A stretch of 64,000 nt of DNA from Flavobacterium frigidimaris (lineage in GTDB: Bacteria; Bacteroidota; Bacteroidia; Flavobacteriales; Flavobacteriaceae): the NCBI GenBank assembly GCA_900129595.1, contig FQWG01000017.1, positions 57,634 to 121,633 of the forward strand, written 5' to 3'. Shown piece by piece: positions 17,664 through 26,860 of the stretch (positions are counted from its first letter, which is position 1; each line of letters begins with the position of its first letter). The translations under genes were made by a program, and so were the position numbers. Below the pieces are notes generated by a model. The model ran no database searches. It was given only the letters and a program-made list of their open reading frames with translations, and had not been told where the DNA came from.

Positions 17664-18704
17664 ATGAGAATAGAAACGGATCTGAAATTAGGGTTTAAAG
17701 ACGTGATGATAAGACCTAAGAGATCTACATTAAAAAGCAGGTCAGAAGTCTCATTAGAGCAAAATTTTAAATTTTTGCATTCTACCACAAACTGGACAGG
17801 AGTTCCGATTATGGCAGCCAATATGGATACGGTTGGGACTTTTGAAATGGCTGAGGTTTTGGCGAAAGAAAAGCTTTTTACAGCAATTCATAAACATTAT
17901 TCAATAGAGGAATGGAATGACTTCCTCAAAAATGTTACGCCGGATTTTTATGATTATATTGCCATTAGTACCGGAACAGGAAAAGAAGATTTTGCGAAAA
18001 TTGGTCAAATTATTACCGCCAATCCTTTACTTAAATTTATTTGTATTGATGTTGCCAACGGATATTCAGAACATTTTGTGCAGTTTTTAAAACAAACCAG
18101 AGAGCAATATCCGGACAAGGTTATTATTGCCGGAAATGTGGTTACCGGCGAAATGGTCGAAGAACTATTATTGGCTGGAGCCGATATCGTAAAAGTCGGA
18201 ATTGGTCCGGGCTCTGTTTGTACCACACGTGTAAAAACAGGCGTTGGTTATCCGCAGCTCTCGGCAATCATCGAATGTGCAGATGCTGCGCATGGATTAG
18301 GCGGACATATTATAAGCGATGGCGGTTGTAAAACTCCGGGTGATGTTGCTAAAGCTTTTGGAGCAGGATCAGATTTTGTAATGCTCGGCGGAATGCTCGC
18401 AGGACATGCTGAAAGCGGAGGTGAATTGATCGAAATTAACGGAGAAAAGTTCAAACAATTCTACGGAATGAGTTCCACAACTGCAATGGAAAAACACGTT
18501 GGCGGCGTTGCAGAATACAGAGCGAGCGAAGGCAAAACGGTTCAGGTTCCTTTTAGAGGAAATGTTATCGATACTGTATTGGATATTCTGGGCGGTTTAC
18601 GCAGCACTTGTACTTATGTAGGTGCTTCGCGATTAAAAGAATTGACTAAACGAACGACTTTCATCCGCGTAAGCGAACAGGAAAACCAAATTTTTACTAA
18701 ATAA
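17664..18704 (+). CDS. guaC: GMP reductase
   Basis: This 346-residue IMPDH/GMPR-family TIM barrel without CBS domains deaminates GMP reductively to IMP with NADPH (purine salvage). The catalytic Cys186 lies in VGIGPGSVCTTRVKTGVGYPQ, at the same number as in the well-studied enzyme. Other signatures are IMAANMDTVGTFEMA, ISDGGCKTPGDVAKAFGAGSDFVMLGGMLAGHAE and FYGMSSTTAMEKH. The length is normal. A GNAT acetyltransferase gene follows 22 bp later and may be co-transcribed. Confidence 0.97.
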   Translation: MRIETDLKLGFKDVMIRPKRSTLKSRSEVSLEQNFKFLHSTTNWTGVPIMAANMDTVGTFEMAEVLAKEKLFTAIHKHYSIEEWNDFLKNVTPDFYDYIAISTGTGKEDFAKIGQIITANPLLKFICIDVANGYSEHFVQFLKQTREQYPDKVIIAGNVVTGEMVEELLLAGADIVKVGIGPGSVCTTRVKTGVGYPQLSAIIECADAAHGLGGHIISDGGCKTPGDVAKAFGAGSDFVMLGGMLAGHAESGGELIEINGEKFKQFYGMSSTTAMEKHVGGVAEYRASEGKTVQVPFRGNVIDTVLDILGGLRSTCTYVGASRLKELTKRTTFIRVSEQENQIFTK

Positions 18705-18726
18705 TAAAAAGTATTTTAAGATATAT

Positions 18727-19224
18727 ATGATTACGATTACAGCAGCAGCTACAAACGATATTAAGCAAATTCAGAATATAGTAAATATTACATGGCCCAT
18801 TACTTATGGTGAAATTCTGTCAAAAGAACAGCTGGATTATATGTTGGGGCTTTTTTATTCTACTGAAGCCCTGGCTGATCAATACGATAAAAAAGTACAA
18901 TTGTTTTATATGATTGATGAAGATGAAACTAATATTGGGTTTATCGGAATTGAACATCATTATAATGGAGAAGCCATAACTAAAATTCATAAAATTTATC
19001 TTTTGCCGGAAACCCAGGGAAAAGGAATTGGTAAAAAAGTGATTGATGAAATTGGAAAATTAGCTTTAGAAAATAACTCAAAATCATTATTATTAAACGT
19101 AAACCGATTCAATACTGCTTTAGGTTTCTATAAAAAAATAGGTTTCGAAATAAAAGAAGAAGTTGATATTGAAATCGGAAATGGTTATCTGATGGAAGAT
19201 TATGTGATGGAGAAACAATTGTAA
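18727..19224 (+). CDS. GNAT family N-acetyltransferase
   Basis: This 165-residue GCN5-related acetyltransferase has the acetyl-CoA-binding motif A near residues 88-105 (IHKIYLLPETQGKGIGKKVID, with Q/GxGxG/K), followed by LLLNVNRFNTALGFYKKIGF as motif B. Substrate cannot be read from sequence; the family includes protein and small-molecule acetyltransferases. It starts 22 bp after guaC, and a weak hairpin follows at 19250-19273. Confidence 0.88.
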   Translation: MITITAAATNDIKQIQNIVNITWPITYGEILSKEQLDYMLGLFYSTEALADQYDKKVQLFYMIDEDETNIGFIGIEHHYNGEAITKIHKIYLLPETQGKGIGKKVIDEIGKLALENNSKSLLLNVNRFNTALGFYKKIGFEIKEEVDIEIGNGYLMEDYVMEKQL

Positions 19225-19249
19225 TATTGAAAAAAAAGATAGTAATAAA

Positions 19250-19273
19250 GAGCCAGTTTTATACTGGTTTTTT
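19250..19273 (+). terminator. Short terminator after the GNAT gene
   Basis: GCCAGT (19252-19257) pairs with ACTGGT (19262-19267), with one G-U, followed by T7. The stem is only 6 bp. Confidence 0.5.
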
Positions 19274-19280
19274 TATTCTC

Positions 19281-19859
19281 TTAACTCACAATCACATCAT
19301 GCTTAAACAGTAAACCTTTTACTTCTTTCAAAGCAAAAACAGCCTTCTTCAGTTTAGTTTTAGATGGATCAATCGTATAATTGTAACTTGTTTTAAAATC
19401 CGCTTTGTTAGCGATTGCTTTGTCAAATTCTGAGCGGTATAAGTCACAATTATCAAAAAGAACACTTGTAAGGTCTGTAGCCATAAAATCAACGGCAATT
19501 AAACTACAATTGTTAAACGTTGTACCTTTAATCTTTAAGGTATAAAACTTAGAAAAATCCAGAATACAATCATAAAAATGAACTTCAAAAATGAGTTTGT
19601 CACACATGGCAAAATTCACTTCCTTGATTTCACAGCGATTAAAAGTAGCCGTTCTAAAAGCTACGTAGTTTATCTTGGCTTCGTTAAAGATACAATCATT
19701 AAAAACGCAATCGATAAAAGTAACTGCTAAGAAAGTACAGGCAGAGAAATTACAATTATTGAAGACGCAACATTCAAAATCCTTGAAATTCGCACTATCT
19801 CTGTCATAAATAATGGCATTGTATTCTTTATCAAGGAAATATTCAGACTCTTTTTTCAA
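19281..19859 (-). CDS. Pentapeptide-repeat-like protein
   Basis: This 192-residue soluble protein is built of imperfect five-residue repeats of the A(D/N)LxX type in cysteine-rich form (FKDFECCVFNNCNFSACTFLAVTFIDCVFNDCIFNEAKINYVAFRTATFNRCEIKEVNF). That predicts a right-handed quadrilateral beta-helix. Some pentapeptide proteins mimic DNA and protect gyrase from quinolones. The cysteine-heavy repeats here and lack of context do not show that role. It has no signal peptide. Confidence 0.85.
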   Translation of the reverse strand: MKKESEYFLDKEYNAIIYDRDSANFKDFECCVFNNCNFSACTFLAVTFIDCVFNDCIFNEAKINYVAFRTATFNRCEIKEVNFAMCDKLIFEVHFYDCILDFSKFYTLKIKGTTFNNCSLIAVDFMATDLTSVLFDNCDLYRSEFDKAIANKADFKTSYNYTIDPSKTKLKKAVFALKEVKGLLFKHDVIVS

Positions 19860-20189
19860 GGTAATTTTTGATGATTATTTGAGGCTGAAAAGATAATAAT
19901 TACCTTGGATTAATACTGTACGAAATCGCATTAATTTTGCATTGTGAAAATTTTGTTTTCCGTGCCAAAACGAACATATTTCTTGTGTCATCCTATAAAT
20001 TAAGACGTTTTTTTAAGGCCTGTTTTTTATGAATATGATATTTTTAAGGCCTTAAAATGTCAAGTGTTTAATTTTAAGGCTTTATTTTTAGAAAAACTTA
20101 TTAATATTTAATTTAAAATGTTTTATTATAATAGTATTTTGCTGTAGCTTTACACTGATTTTTAAGTTAAAACGTAACACTTATATTAT
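19860..20189. other. Upstream region of aspA with three evenly spaced TTTTAAGGC repeats
   Basis: The 330-bp divergent region between the pentapeptide gene and aspA carries TTTTAAGGC at 20011, 20042 and 20072, spaced 31 and 30 bp (about three helical turns). A weaker -7-like TAGCTTTA lies at 20145-20152, 37 nt before the aspA ATG. No gene is seen here. Phased direct repeats suggest a regulator-binding array, but this is inferred from spacing alone. Confidence 0.45.
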
Positions 20190-21599
20190 ATGGGATCAAC
20201 AAGAAAAGAACATGATTTTTTAGGGGAATTAGATATTCCTAATCATTTATATTATGGTATCCAAACTTTCAGAGCTGTAGAGAATTTCAATATTACAGGA
20301 ATTCCAATTTCAAAAGAGCCTTTATTTATAAAAGCTTTGGGATATGTAAAAAAAGCAGCGGCTTTAGCAAACAAAGATTGCGGAGCACTTGACCCTAAAA
20401 TTGCCGAAGCAATCTGTTACGGAAGTGATCAGGTTATTGCCGGTAAATTTGATCAGGAATTTGTAAGCGATTTGATTCAGGGAGGAGCAGGAACATCCGT
20501 TAATATGAACGCCAATGAAGTGATTGCTAATATTGGTTTAGAATATCTGGGACATAAAAAAGGAGATTATAACTTCTTGCACCCGAATAATCATGTTAAC
20601 TGTTCTCAATCTACAAACGATGCTTATCCATCAGCTTTTAGAATTGCACTTTACCTTAAAATGGAAAGTTTTATTAAAACACTGGAAGGTTTAGAAGTTG
20701 CATTTGCTGCTAAAGGAGAAGAATTTAAAAGTGTTTTGAAAATGGGAAGAACGCAATTGCAAGATGCGGTTCCTATGACTTTAGGGCAAGAATTCAGATC
20801 TTACGCAACAACTATAGGCGAGGATGTAAGAAGGTTAAAAGAAGCGCAAAGCCTGGTGTTAGAAATCAACATGGGAGCAACAGCAATTGGGACAAGAGTA
20901 AACGCACCGGAAGGATATCCTGAAATTTGTGTGAACTATTTAGCAAAAGAAGTTGGGATTCCTTTAACGCTTTCGCCGGATTTAATTGAAGCTACTGTTG
21001 ATACCGGAGCTTACGTTCAGATTATGGGGACATTGAAAAGAACTGCTGTAAAAATTTCTAAAATCTGTAACGATTTAAGGTTATTGAGTTCAGGACCAAG
21101 AACTGGTTTCAACGAAATCAATTTGCCGGCACGTCAGCCAGGATCTTCTATTATGCCGGGAAAAGTAAATCCTGTAATTCCGGAAGTCGTAAACCAGACT
21201 TGTTTTTATGTTATTGGTCAGGATTTAACAGTTACTATGGCTGCTGAAGCGGGACAATTGCAATTGAATGTAATGGAGCCTGTAATTGCTTTTGCCATGT
21301 TTACCTCATTAGATTATCTTTCTAATGCAATTCAGACTTTAATTGATAAATGTATCATCGGAATCACAGCTAATGTAGATCATTGCTATAATATGGTGAT
21401 GAACAGTATTGGTATTGTAACGCAATTAAACCCTATTTTAGGTTACGAAATAAGTGCCAGTATTGCCGGTGAAGCCTTAAAAATGAATAAAAGCGTTCAC
21501 GAAATTGTTGTGGTGGAAAGAAAATTAATCACTCAGGAAAAATGGGATGAAATTTATTCTTTAGACAACTTAATAAATCCTAAGTTTATCACGAAATAA
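20190..21599 (+). CDS. aspA: Aspartate ammonia-lyase
   Basis: This 469-residue aspartase/fumarase-superfamily enzyme converts L-aspartate to fumarate and ammonia. The signature loop GSSIMPGKVNPVIPEVVNQ carries the catalytic serine. TSVNMNANEVIANIGLE, HPNNHVNCSQSTNDAYPSA and MGRTQLQDAVPMTLGQEF are aspartase-type rather than class II fumarase in their details. The N-terminus RKEHDFLGELDIPNHLYYGIQTFRAVENF supports the same choice. It is monocistronic with a terminator at 21620-21650 and a possibly regulated upstream region. Confidence 0.95.
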   Translation: MGSTRKEHDFLGELDIPNHLYYGIQTFRAVENFNITGIPISKEPLFIKALGYVKKAAALANKDCGALDPKIAEAICYGSDQVIAGKFDQEFVSDLIQGGAGTSVNMNANEVIANIGLEYLGHKKGDYNFLHPNNHVNCSQSTNDAYPSAFRIALYLKMESFIKTLEGLEVAFAAKGEEFKSVLKMGRTQLQDAVPMTLGQEFRSYATTIGEDVRRLKEAQSLVLEINMGATAIGTRVNAPEGYPEICVNYLAKEVGIPLTLSPDLIEATVDTGAYVQIMGTLKRTAVKISKICNDLRLLSSGPRTGFNEINLPARQPGSSIMPGKVNPVIPEVVNQTCFYVIGQDLTVTMAAEAGQLQLNVMEPVIAFAMFTSLDYLSNAIQTLIDKCIIGITANVDHCYNMVMNSIGIVTQLNPILGYEISASIAGEALKMNKSVHEIVVVERKLITQEKWDEIYSLDNLINPKFITK

Positions 21600-21619
21600 T
21601 TTTTTTTGAAATATATTCT

Positions 21620-21650
21620 AAAAGCCGTCAGTTTTACTGGCGGCTTTTTT
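21620..21650 (+). terminator. Intrinsic terminator of aspA
   Basis: AAAGCCGTCAGT pairs with ACTGGCGGCTTT (one G-U) around a 2-3 nt loop, followed by T6. Confidence 0.9.
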
Positions 21651-21748
21651 ATTGGGGTAAAATCTGATTTAATTTATTTAAACTATTGAAAATAAGACAT
21701 ATATTTACATAGTGATTAAAGAGTTTTTCGAAAAATTAAAACTTTCAA

Positions 21749-23014
21749 ATGGTAGGATTTTTACAAAATAATTACTTCAATCAATATAAAATCCTATGGT
21801 TACTCTTTTTTATTTCATTCAATTCAGCAGGACAAACTGAAAATAATAACTCAGAAATATGTCCTCCTAAAACCATTCTTGAAATTTTTAAAAAGAAAGA
21901 TACTGTATCTGCTGTTAAACCCACGAAAAACAATTTCTTTTTGGTTATTCCCGCAATAGGTTCCCAGCCTGCGACCGGATTCTTTTTTGGCGGAGTTGCC
22001 CAATATACATTCAAAGGCAAACAAGCATCAGACAAATATTCTATCGCCAATTTGGGGATTACTTATACTACGAAAAAGCAGTGGCTTGTAAACGTCAAAA
22101 ATAATATCCTGCTCAATAACAACAGAATTTTCCTGAGCGGAGATTACCGGCTGTATATTTTCTCTCAGCCCAATTACGGACTTGGGACGGATATAATCCC
22201 GCATCACAGCAAACAAAATCATTTTAGTATTGATTCTATTGCACAGCCTATGGATTATGATTATTTCAAATTTCACCAGACCGTATCTTTTGAGGTTGCT
22301 AAAAATTTTTATGTGGGAGGAGGAGTAAATTTAGATTGGTATTCGAGTATTAATGATAAGGATTTAGATGTCGAAAATGCAAAATATACCTATCATTATA
22401 CGTACAGTCAGGAACATGGGTTTGATAATTTAGAATATTTTTTAAGCGGCATGAGTCTTAATTTGGTTTATGATTCCAGAGACAATCAGGTAAATTCGAC
22501 CCGCGGATGGTTTGCAAATATCAATTATCGTTTTAATCCTGTTTTGTTCAATAACCAGCAATATAGTAATGTTTTGTATGCAGAATACCGGCATTTTATT
22601 CCGGTTTCAAGCAAGAACGAAAGATATATTTTGGCGATTTGGGCATACGGACAATTTGTGACCAGAGGAAAAGTGCCGTATTTAAACTTACCCGCCATTG
22701 GCTGGGATCAACGAAGCCGCAGCGGGGAAGGATATACACAAGGATTATTCAGAGGAGATGGTTTAGTATATCTTTCAACAGAATTCAGGTTTCCAATTAC
22801 CTGCGATCAGATGTTCAGCGGAACCGTTTTTACCAATTTTGTAACGGCGAGCAATATTGACAATAAAATTTCACTTTTCAACTCAGTTCAACCTGCTGTT
22901 GGAGTTGGTTTGCGCATTTTAATCGATAAAAAAACGCGGACAAACTTAATTGTAGATTACGCATGGGGGAATAATTCTAAAGGGTTTTATTTGAATGCCG
23001 GCGAAACATTTTAA
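21749..23014 (+). CDS. BamA/TamA (Omp85) family outer membrane barrel, no POTRA domains
   Basis: This 421-residue protein has a signal sequence (cleavage after FNSAG near residue 28), a short linker, and then the surface antigen (D15) barrel: IGSQPATGFFFGGVAQYTF, LVYDSRDNQVNSTRGWFANINYRF, GWDQRSRSGEGYTQGLFRGDGLVYLSTEFRFPI, VGVGLRILIDKKTRTNLIVDYAWG. The DSRD and RGD segments are typical of the Omp85 barrel and its lid-loop. It lacks POTRA repeats, so it is not BamA itself. Such short barrels are common in Bacteroidota and of unsettled role, possibly translocation or lipid transport. Confidence 0.85.
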   Translation: MVGFLQNNYFNQYKILWLLFFISFNSAGQTENNNSEICPPKTILEIFKKKDTVSAVKPTKNNFFLVIPAIGSQPATGFFFGGVAQYTFKGKQASDKYSIANLGITYTTKKQWLVNVKNNILLNNNRIFLSGDYRLYIFSQPNYGLGTDIIPHHSKQNHFSIDSIAQPMDYDYFKFHQTVSFEVAKNFYVGGGVNLDWYSSINDKDLDVENAKYTYHYTYSQEHGFDNLEYFLSGMSLNLVYDSRDNQVNSTRGWFANINYRFNPVLFNNQQYSNVLYAEYRHFIPVSSKNERYILAIWAYGQFVTRGKVPYLNLPAIGWDQRSRSGEGYTQGLFRGDGLVYLSTEFRFPITCDQMFSGTVFTNFVTASNIDNKISLFNSVQPAVGVGLRILIDKKTRTNLIVDYAWGNNSKGFYLNAGETF

Positions 23015-23138
23015 TTTTTAATTAATTGTTTGTTAGGTTTTTATGGTTTTTGTGTACGAATTTTATCTTTAAAAAATATTTAGTTTTATAAAGAAAAAAC
23101 TTAAATTTGGAATTCAATTAACTTCAAAAACAAACATT

Positions 23139-23758
23139 ATAAAACGGTACAGTTTTTTATTGGTTCTTTTCCTGTCGGCGATAGGGGCGAACGCACAAGA
23201 TGCAAGGTCTTTTTCTCTTAATTTGTATGGTGGTTACAATTTTTCGGATAAGATCGATTATGATGGTTATTCTGCTACGATTGAAGACGGTTTTCAATAT
23301 GGAGCAGGTTTTGAATACTTTTCTCTACAAATAATTCAGTCGAATTAAAATATTTAAGAACGGATACTAAAATTCCTTTTTATAATCCGGCAGGTATTAA
23401 AATTAATGCTGGAAATGATAAAGGTGCCTTTAATTTTATTTTGGCAGGTTATACCCATTATTTTGATACAGAATCAAATTTATTGCCTTATTTAGGGGCA
23501 GGAGCTGGAGTTGGGATTGTAGAAACACCTCAGGGAGGAAGTGGTACTTATTTTGCCTGGGATGTAAAGGGCGGGGTAAAGATTAAAACTGCTTCATCAG
23601 TTTCTGTAAATATTAATGCCTATTTGCAATCGATGTCGGCAGCAGTTGGTGAGAGTTATTATTGGACATATTGGTACGGACCAGTTGCGGTTGACGATTA
23701 TGTTTCTACTTTTCAATTTGGACTTGGTGCTGTGTTAAGTTTTAACTTTAAAAAATAG
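23139..23758 (+). pseudogene. Outer membrane beta-barrel protein, frameshifted and lacking a normal start codon
   Basis: The first part (from ATA at 23139: KRYSFLLVLFLSAIGANAQ signal peptide, then SLNLYGGYNFSDKIDYDGY) runs to GAGFEYFS and then meets a stop at 23346. Shifting frame at 23322-23326 restores TNNSVELKYLRTDTKIPF and a barrel through GLGAVLSFNFKK at 23756. A duplicated CT in TCTCT (two extra bases) explains the shift. The codon before KRYSF is ATA, not ATG; TTG at 23160 would give a truncated signal peptide. With both repaired it would be a porin-like barrel of about 205 residues. Two independent lesions favour a real pseudogene over one read error. Confidence 0.8.
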
Positions 23759-23792
23759 TTTTTCTCCCCAAATAATCATTCTTAAAAAATAC

Positions 23793-23828
23793 AAAGGCAT
23801 TCACATTCGTGGATGCTTTTTTTTTTTG
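23793..23828 (+). terminator. Intrinsic terminator after the barrel pseudogene
   Basis: AAGGCATTCAC (23794-23804) pairs with GTGGATGCTTT (23809-23819), with G-U pairs, followed by a long T run. Confidence 0.85.
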
Positions 23829-23902
23829 ACCAGTAAAAGTCTATTGTTCTTAATTAAATCATAATTTATAAGATTCTAATTTCTATTTTTAAACTCAATC
23901 CC

Positions 23903-23910
23903 TATTTTTG
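23903..23910 (+). promoter_or_regulatory. -7 promoter element of the two-component operon
   Basis: TATTTTTG matches TAnnTTTG and lies 20 nt before the response-regulator ATG. Confidence 0.6.
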
Positions 23911-23930
23911 TTATTAATCCAATTAATAAT

Positions 23931-24605
23931 ATGAAATTACTTATAGTTGAAGATGAACCAAATCTTTTATCGATTTTACGAAAAGGATTTGCTGAAAACA
24001 ATAATGAAGTTAGTGTAGCAATGGATGGCAAAACTGCTCTTGAAATGCTCCATAATTATAATTTTGACGTTGTCATCCTAGACGTAATGTTACCTGATAT
24101 TAACGGAATTGAAATCTGCAGAAGATTACGTGCCGGCAAGAATTTTGTTCCGGTCTTGCTTTTGACAGCACTGGGAACTTCAGAAAATATTGTAACCGGA
24201 CTTAATGCAGGTGCGGACGATTATTTGGTTAAGCCTTTTAAATTTGGAGAACTGGATGCGAGAGTCAATGCTTTGCATCGAAGAGCGCATCAGGATACAG
24301 AAAGAATTGATAGCATAACAGTAGGCGATTTAGAGATTAATGCACGCGCTAAAACAGTAAAAAGAGATGGCGAATCTATAGTTTTAACGGCAAAAGAATT
24401 TAAATTACTATATTACCTGGCTAAAAATAGCGGACGAATCGTTTCCCGTGATCAGATTCTGGATAATGTCTGGGATATTAATTTTGATATGAATACCAAT
24501 GTTGTGGATGTTTATATTACGTATTTAAGAAAAAAAATAGATAAACCTTTTGAAACCAAACTTATTCATACCATGAAAGGTTTAGGTTATGTCATAAAGC
24601 CATAA
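23931..24605 (+). CDS. OmpR/PhoB-family response regulator
   Basis: This 224-residue protein has a receiver domain (1-120) with acidic pocket Glu7/Asp8, phosphoacceptor Asp51 (VVILDVMLPDINGIE) and Lys101 (DDYLVKPF). A winged-helix DNA-binding domain (about 130-224) follows, ending IDKPFETKLIHTMKGLGYVIKP. It is encoded one base before the sensor kinase and is its cognate partner. The signal is unknown. The pair resembles the CusR/RprY-like systems often linked to metal or envelope stress, but nothing adjacent proves this. Confidence 0.95.
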   Translation: MKLLIVEDEPNLLSILRKGFAENNNEVSVAMDGKTALEMLHNYNFDVVILDVMLPDINGIEICRRLRAGKNFVPVLLLTALGTSENIVTGLNAGADDYLVKPFKFGELDARVNALHRRAHQDTERIDSITVGDLEINARAKTVKRDGESIVLTAKEFKLLYYLAKNSGRIVSRDQILDNVWDINFDMNTNVVDVYITYLRKKIDKPFETKLIHTMKGLGYVIKP

Positions 24606-24606
24606 A

Positions 24607-26010
24607 ATGGATATAAGAAAAAAAATTACTTTTACATATGTAGCACTTTCTACGTTTAGTACACTGTTATTGTGTATTGTCGTTTTTGTCTTATTTCAGG
24701 AAAACAACCGGTACCATTTTCTTAAACGATTAGAAGACAGGGCTAAAATTGTGGCTTCAATTCATTTTCAAAAAGATCCTGAAAAAATCAAGTATTATAA
24801 AAACCTGAAAAAAAACGGTCTTGAAGAACTTATCGAAGAAGAAGAGTTTGTCCTTAAAATAAACAGCGCCAACAGTTTTGATTATAATACAAATTTAAAT
24901 TTACCAAATGAGTTTTATACCAATGTTCTAAAAACGGGTGAAGACTTTTTTGAGATAAATAACAAGTATTATTTAGGTCAGGTTTTTACAGAGAATGGGC
25001 AGAGATATATTGTAATTGTTGGTGCCCGCGATCAAAAAGGTCCAACAACAACAATTTATATCGTAAAAATCATGCTTTTTGGAGGTATAGGTTTTGTGTT
25101 TCTTGCTTTCTTTTTGGGACGTTTCCTGGCGAAACGTGTAATTAATCCGGTTGCCCGAATTACCAAAGAAGTAAACAGAATCAGTGCTTCTAATCTTCAT
25201 AACAGATTGCCGGAAGTAAAAAACTCAGATGAAATTTCAGATCTGACAGAAACTTTTAATGATATGCTGGATCGTTTGGAAACTTCTTTCGAAATTCAGG
25301 CTAATTTCATCAACAATGCTTCTCACGAACTAAAAACGCCAATAACAACGATTATTGCCGAGTCTGAAATTATGCTTCTTAAAGAAAGAGAAGTTCCGGA
25401 ATACATTCAGTCATTAGAGAATATTTACGGGCAGGCATCCAAATTAGGAAATCTGACAGAAAGTTTATTAAAGTTAACCCAAACAGGTTACGATGGCAAG
25501 AAACAGGTACTGGACATTGCCAGAATCGATGAATTGTTAATGGACGTAAAATCGGATCTGGACAAAATTTATCCGGACAATCGGGTGAGTATAAAACTTA
25601 ACTTCGCTCCAAACGATTCTAATTTACTTTTAATTCCTTGTAATAAACCCCTTTTAGAGCTTGCAATCAATAATATTATTACAAACGGTGTCAAATATTC
25701 TGATAATAATGAAGTGTTCGTAACGCTTTCAGCCAATCAGGAAATGATTAAAATTGCCATTAATGATATCGGTATCGGTATTCCGCCAGAAGATATTCCG
25801 CATTTATACGAACCATTTTTTAGAGGCAAAATTGCGACTAAATATATAGGTTATGGTCTAGGGCTTCCTTTGGCCTCAAAAATTATCCGCATGCACGATG
25901 GTGAAATACAAGTGCAGTCAGAGCAGAATAAAGGAACAATTGTAACTATTATTTTTAAAAAGTCGAAAATAAAGAAGATCAATATTAAAAATTCTAATGT
26001 TGATTCTTAG
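24607..26010 (+). CDS. Two-component sensor histidine kinase
   Basis: This 467-residue membrane kinase has TM1 (residues 10-30), a periplasmic sensor of about 120 residues, TM2 (about 152-172), a HAMP domain (RVINPVARITKEVNRISASN) and the phosphoacceptor His240 in NNASHELKTPITTI. The HATPase domain has N box ELAINNIITNGVKYS, G1 DIGIGIPPED and G2 GYGLGLPLASKI. It starts one base after the regulator stop, so translation is coupled. The sensor region shows no recognised ligand domain. Confidence 0.95.
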   Translation: MDIRKKITFTYVALSTFSTLLLCIVVFVLFQENNRYHFLKRLEDRAKIVASIHFQKDPEKIKYYKNLKKNGLEELIEEEEFVLKINSANSFDYNTNLNLPNEFYTNVLKTGEDFFEINNKYYLGQVFTENGQRYIVIVGARDQKGPTTTIYIVKIMLFGGIGFVFLAFFLGRFLAKRVINPVARITKEVNRISASNLHNRLPEVKNSDEISDLTETFNDMLDRLETSFEIQANFINNASHELKTPITTIIAESEIMLLKEREVPEYIQSLENIYGQASKLGNLTESLLKLTQTGYDGKKQVLDIARIDELLMDVKSDLDKIYPDNRVSIKLNFAPNDSNLLLIPCNKPLLELAINNIITNGVKYSDNNEVFVTLSANQEMIKIAINDIGIGIPPEDIPHLYEPFFRGKIATKYIGYGLGLPLASKIIRMHDGEIQVQSEQNKGTIVTIIFKKSKIKKINIKNSNVDS

Positions 26011-26087
26011 AAAGATCTAATTTTATATTAAGACCCCTCTAATTTTGGTGAAGTTATTTTGTATGTATAAACTAAACGATTATACAT

Positions 26088-26810
26088 ATGAAAAATTTCC
26101 TAATACCTACGACTTTAAAAGATGATACTATTAGTGCTGTAAAATCTGCAGTAAAACAATCAAAATCATCAGGTTGTGAAATCATTTTAATGATGGTTTC
26201 AGATGCTCCAGATACTTTTTCATCATCAAGCTATTTACGCGAAATGCGCACCGGACTAACCGCCAGTCAGGAAATAGTACTTGAAACATGTCGATATATT
26301 ATCGAACATACTCCAAATTGTAAAATAAAAATACACAATCAATACGGACTTTCTTCTCCGATTTTCAAACACATTATTGATGTTTTCTCGGTAAAATTAG
26401 TAATTCTTACCCATTCTTATAAACAAGAAACAAAAAGAATTCACCAATACCTTGTGCAATTGGCGGGAAATCAAAAATGTCCAATTCTACATTTAGGTTC
26501 AGAGCGATTCAAAGAAGATTTCAATAAAGCACTTTATATCGAAAACGCGCATGCGAATATGCATGTCAAAGATGTTCAGCAATTTTTGAATGACAACTTT
26601 TCATTCGAAATTGTAAGCCAAACGTCTAATTTCGATGACAACTACGAAAAATTTGCTCCTTACTTAACAGAGGCAATTTCAAAATACGACATCGATTTAT
26701 TGGTAGAAACCCGTAAAGGAGAAAAAATCAAATTCAAAAAAACGAAGAAAGAAAATGTAAACGACAAGCTGGGACTTCCGGTCTTATCGCTGTATGAAGA
26801 ATTGGTTTAA
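26088..26810 (+). CDS. Universal-stress-protein-like cytoplasmic protein
   Basis: This 240-residue protein starts MKNFLIPTTLKDDTISAVKSAVKQS and has a VKLVILTHSY segment, giving the alternating strand-helix pattern of a UspA-like alpha/beta fold. It lacks an obvious ATP-binding GxxGxxxxS loop. A second half (residues 145-240) may be a degenerate repeat. The gene follows the kinase by 77 bp and precedes a bestrophin by 50 bp. Classification rests on pattern and length only; the function is unknown. Confidence 0.6.
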   Translation: MKNFLIPTTLKDDTISAVKSAVKQSKSSGCEIILMMVSDAPDTFSSSSYLREMRTGLTASQEIVLETCRYIIEHTPNCKIKIHNQYGLSSPIFKHIIDVFSVKLVILTHSYKQETKRIHQYLVQLAGNQKCPILHLGSERFKEDFNKALYIENAHANMHVKDVQQFLNDNFSFEIVSQTSNFDDNYEKFAPYLTEAISKYDIDLLVETRKGEKIKFKKTKKENVNDKLGLPVLSLYEELV

Positions 26811-26860
26811 AAACTAATTCCTGCTAAAAAAAGACAAGTTTAATTTTTAAACCGAAAAAT

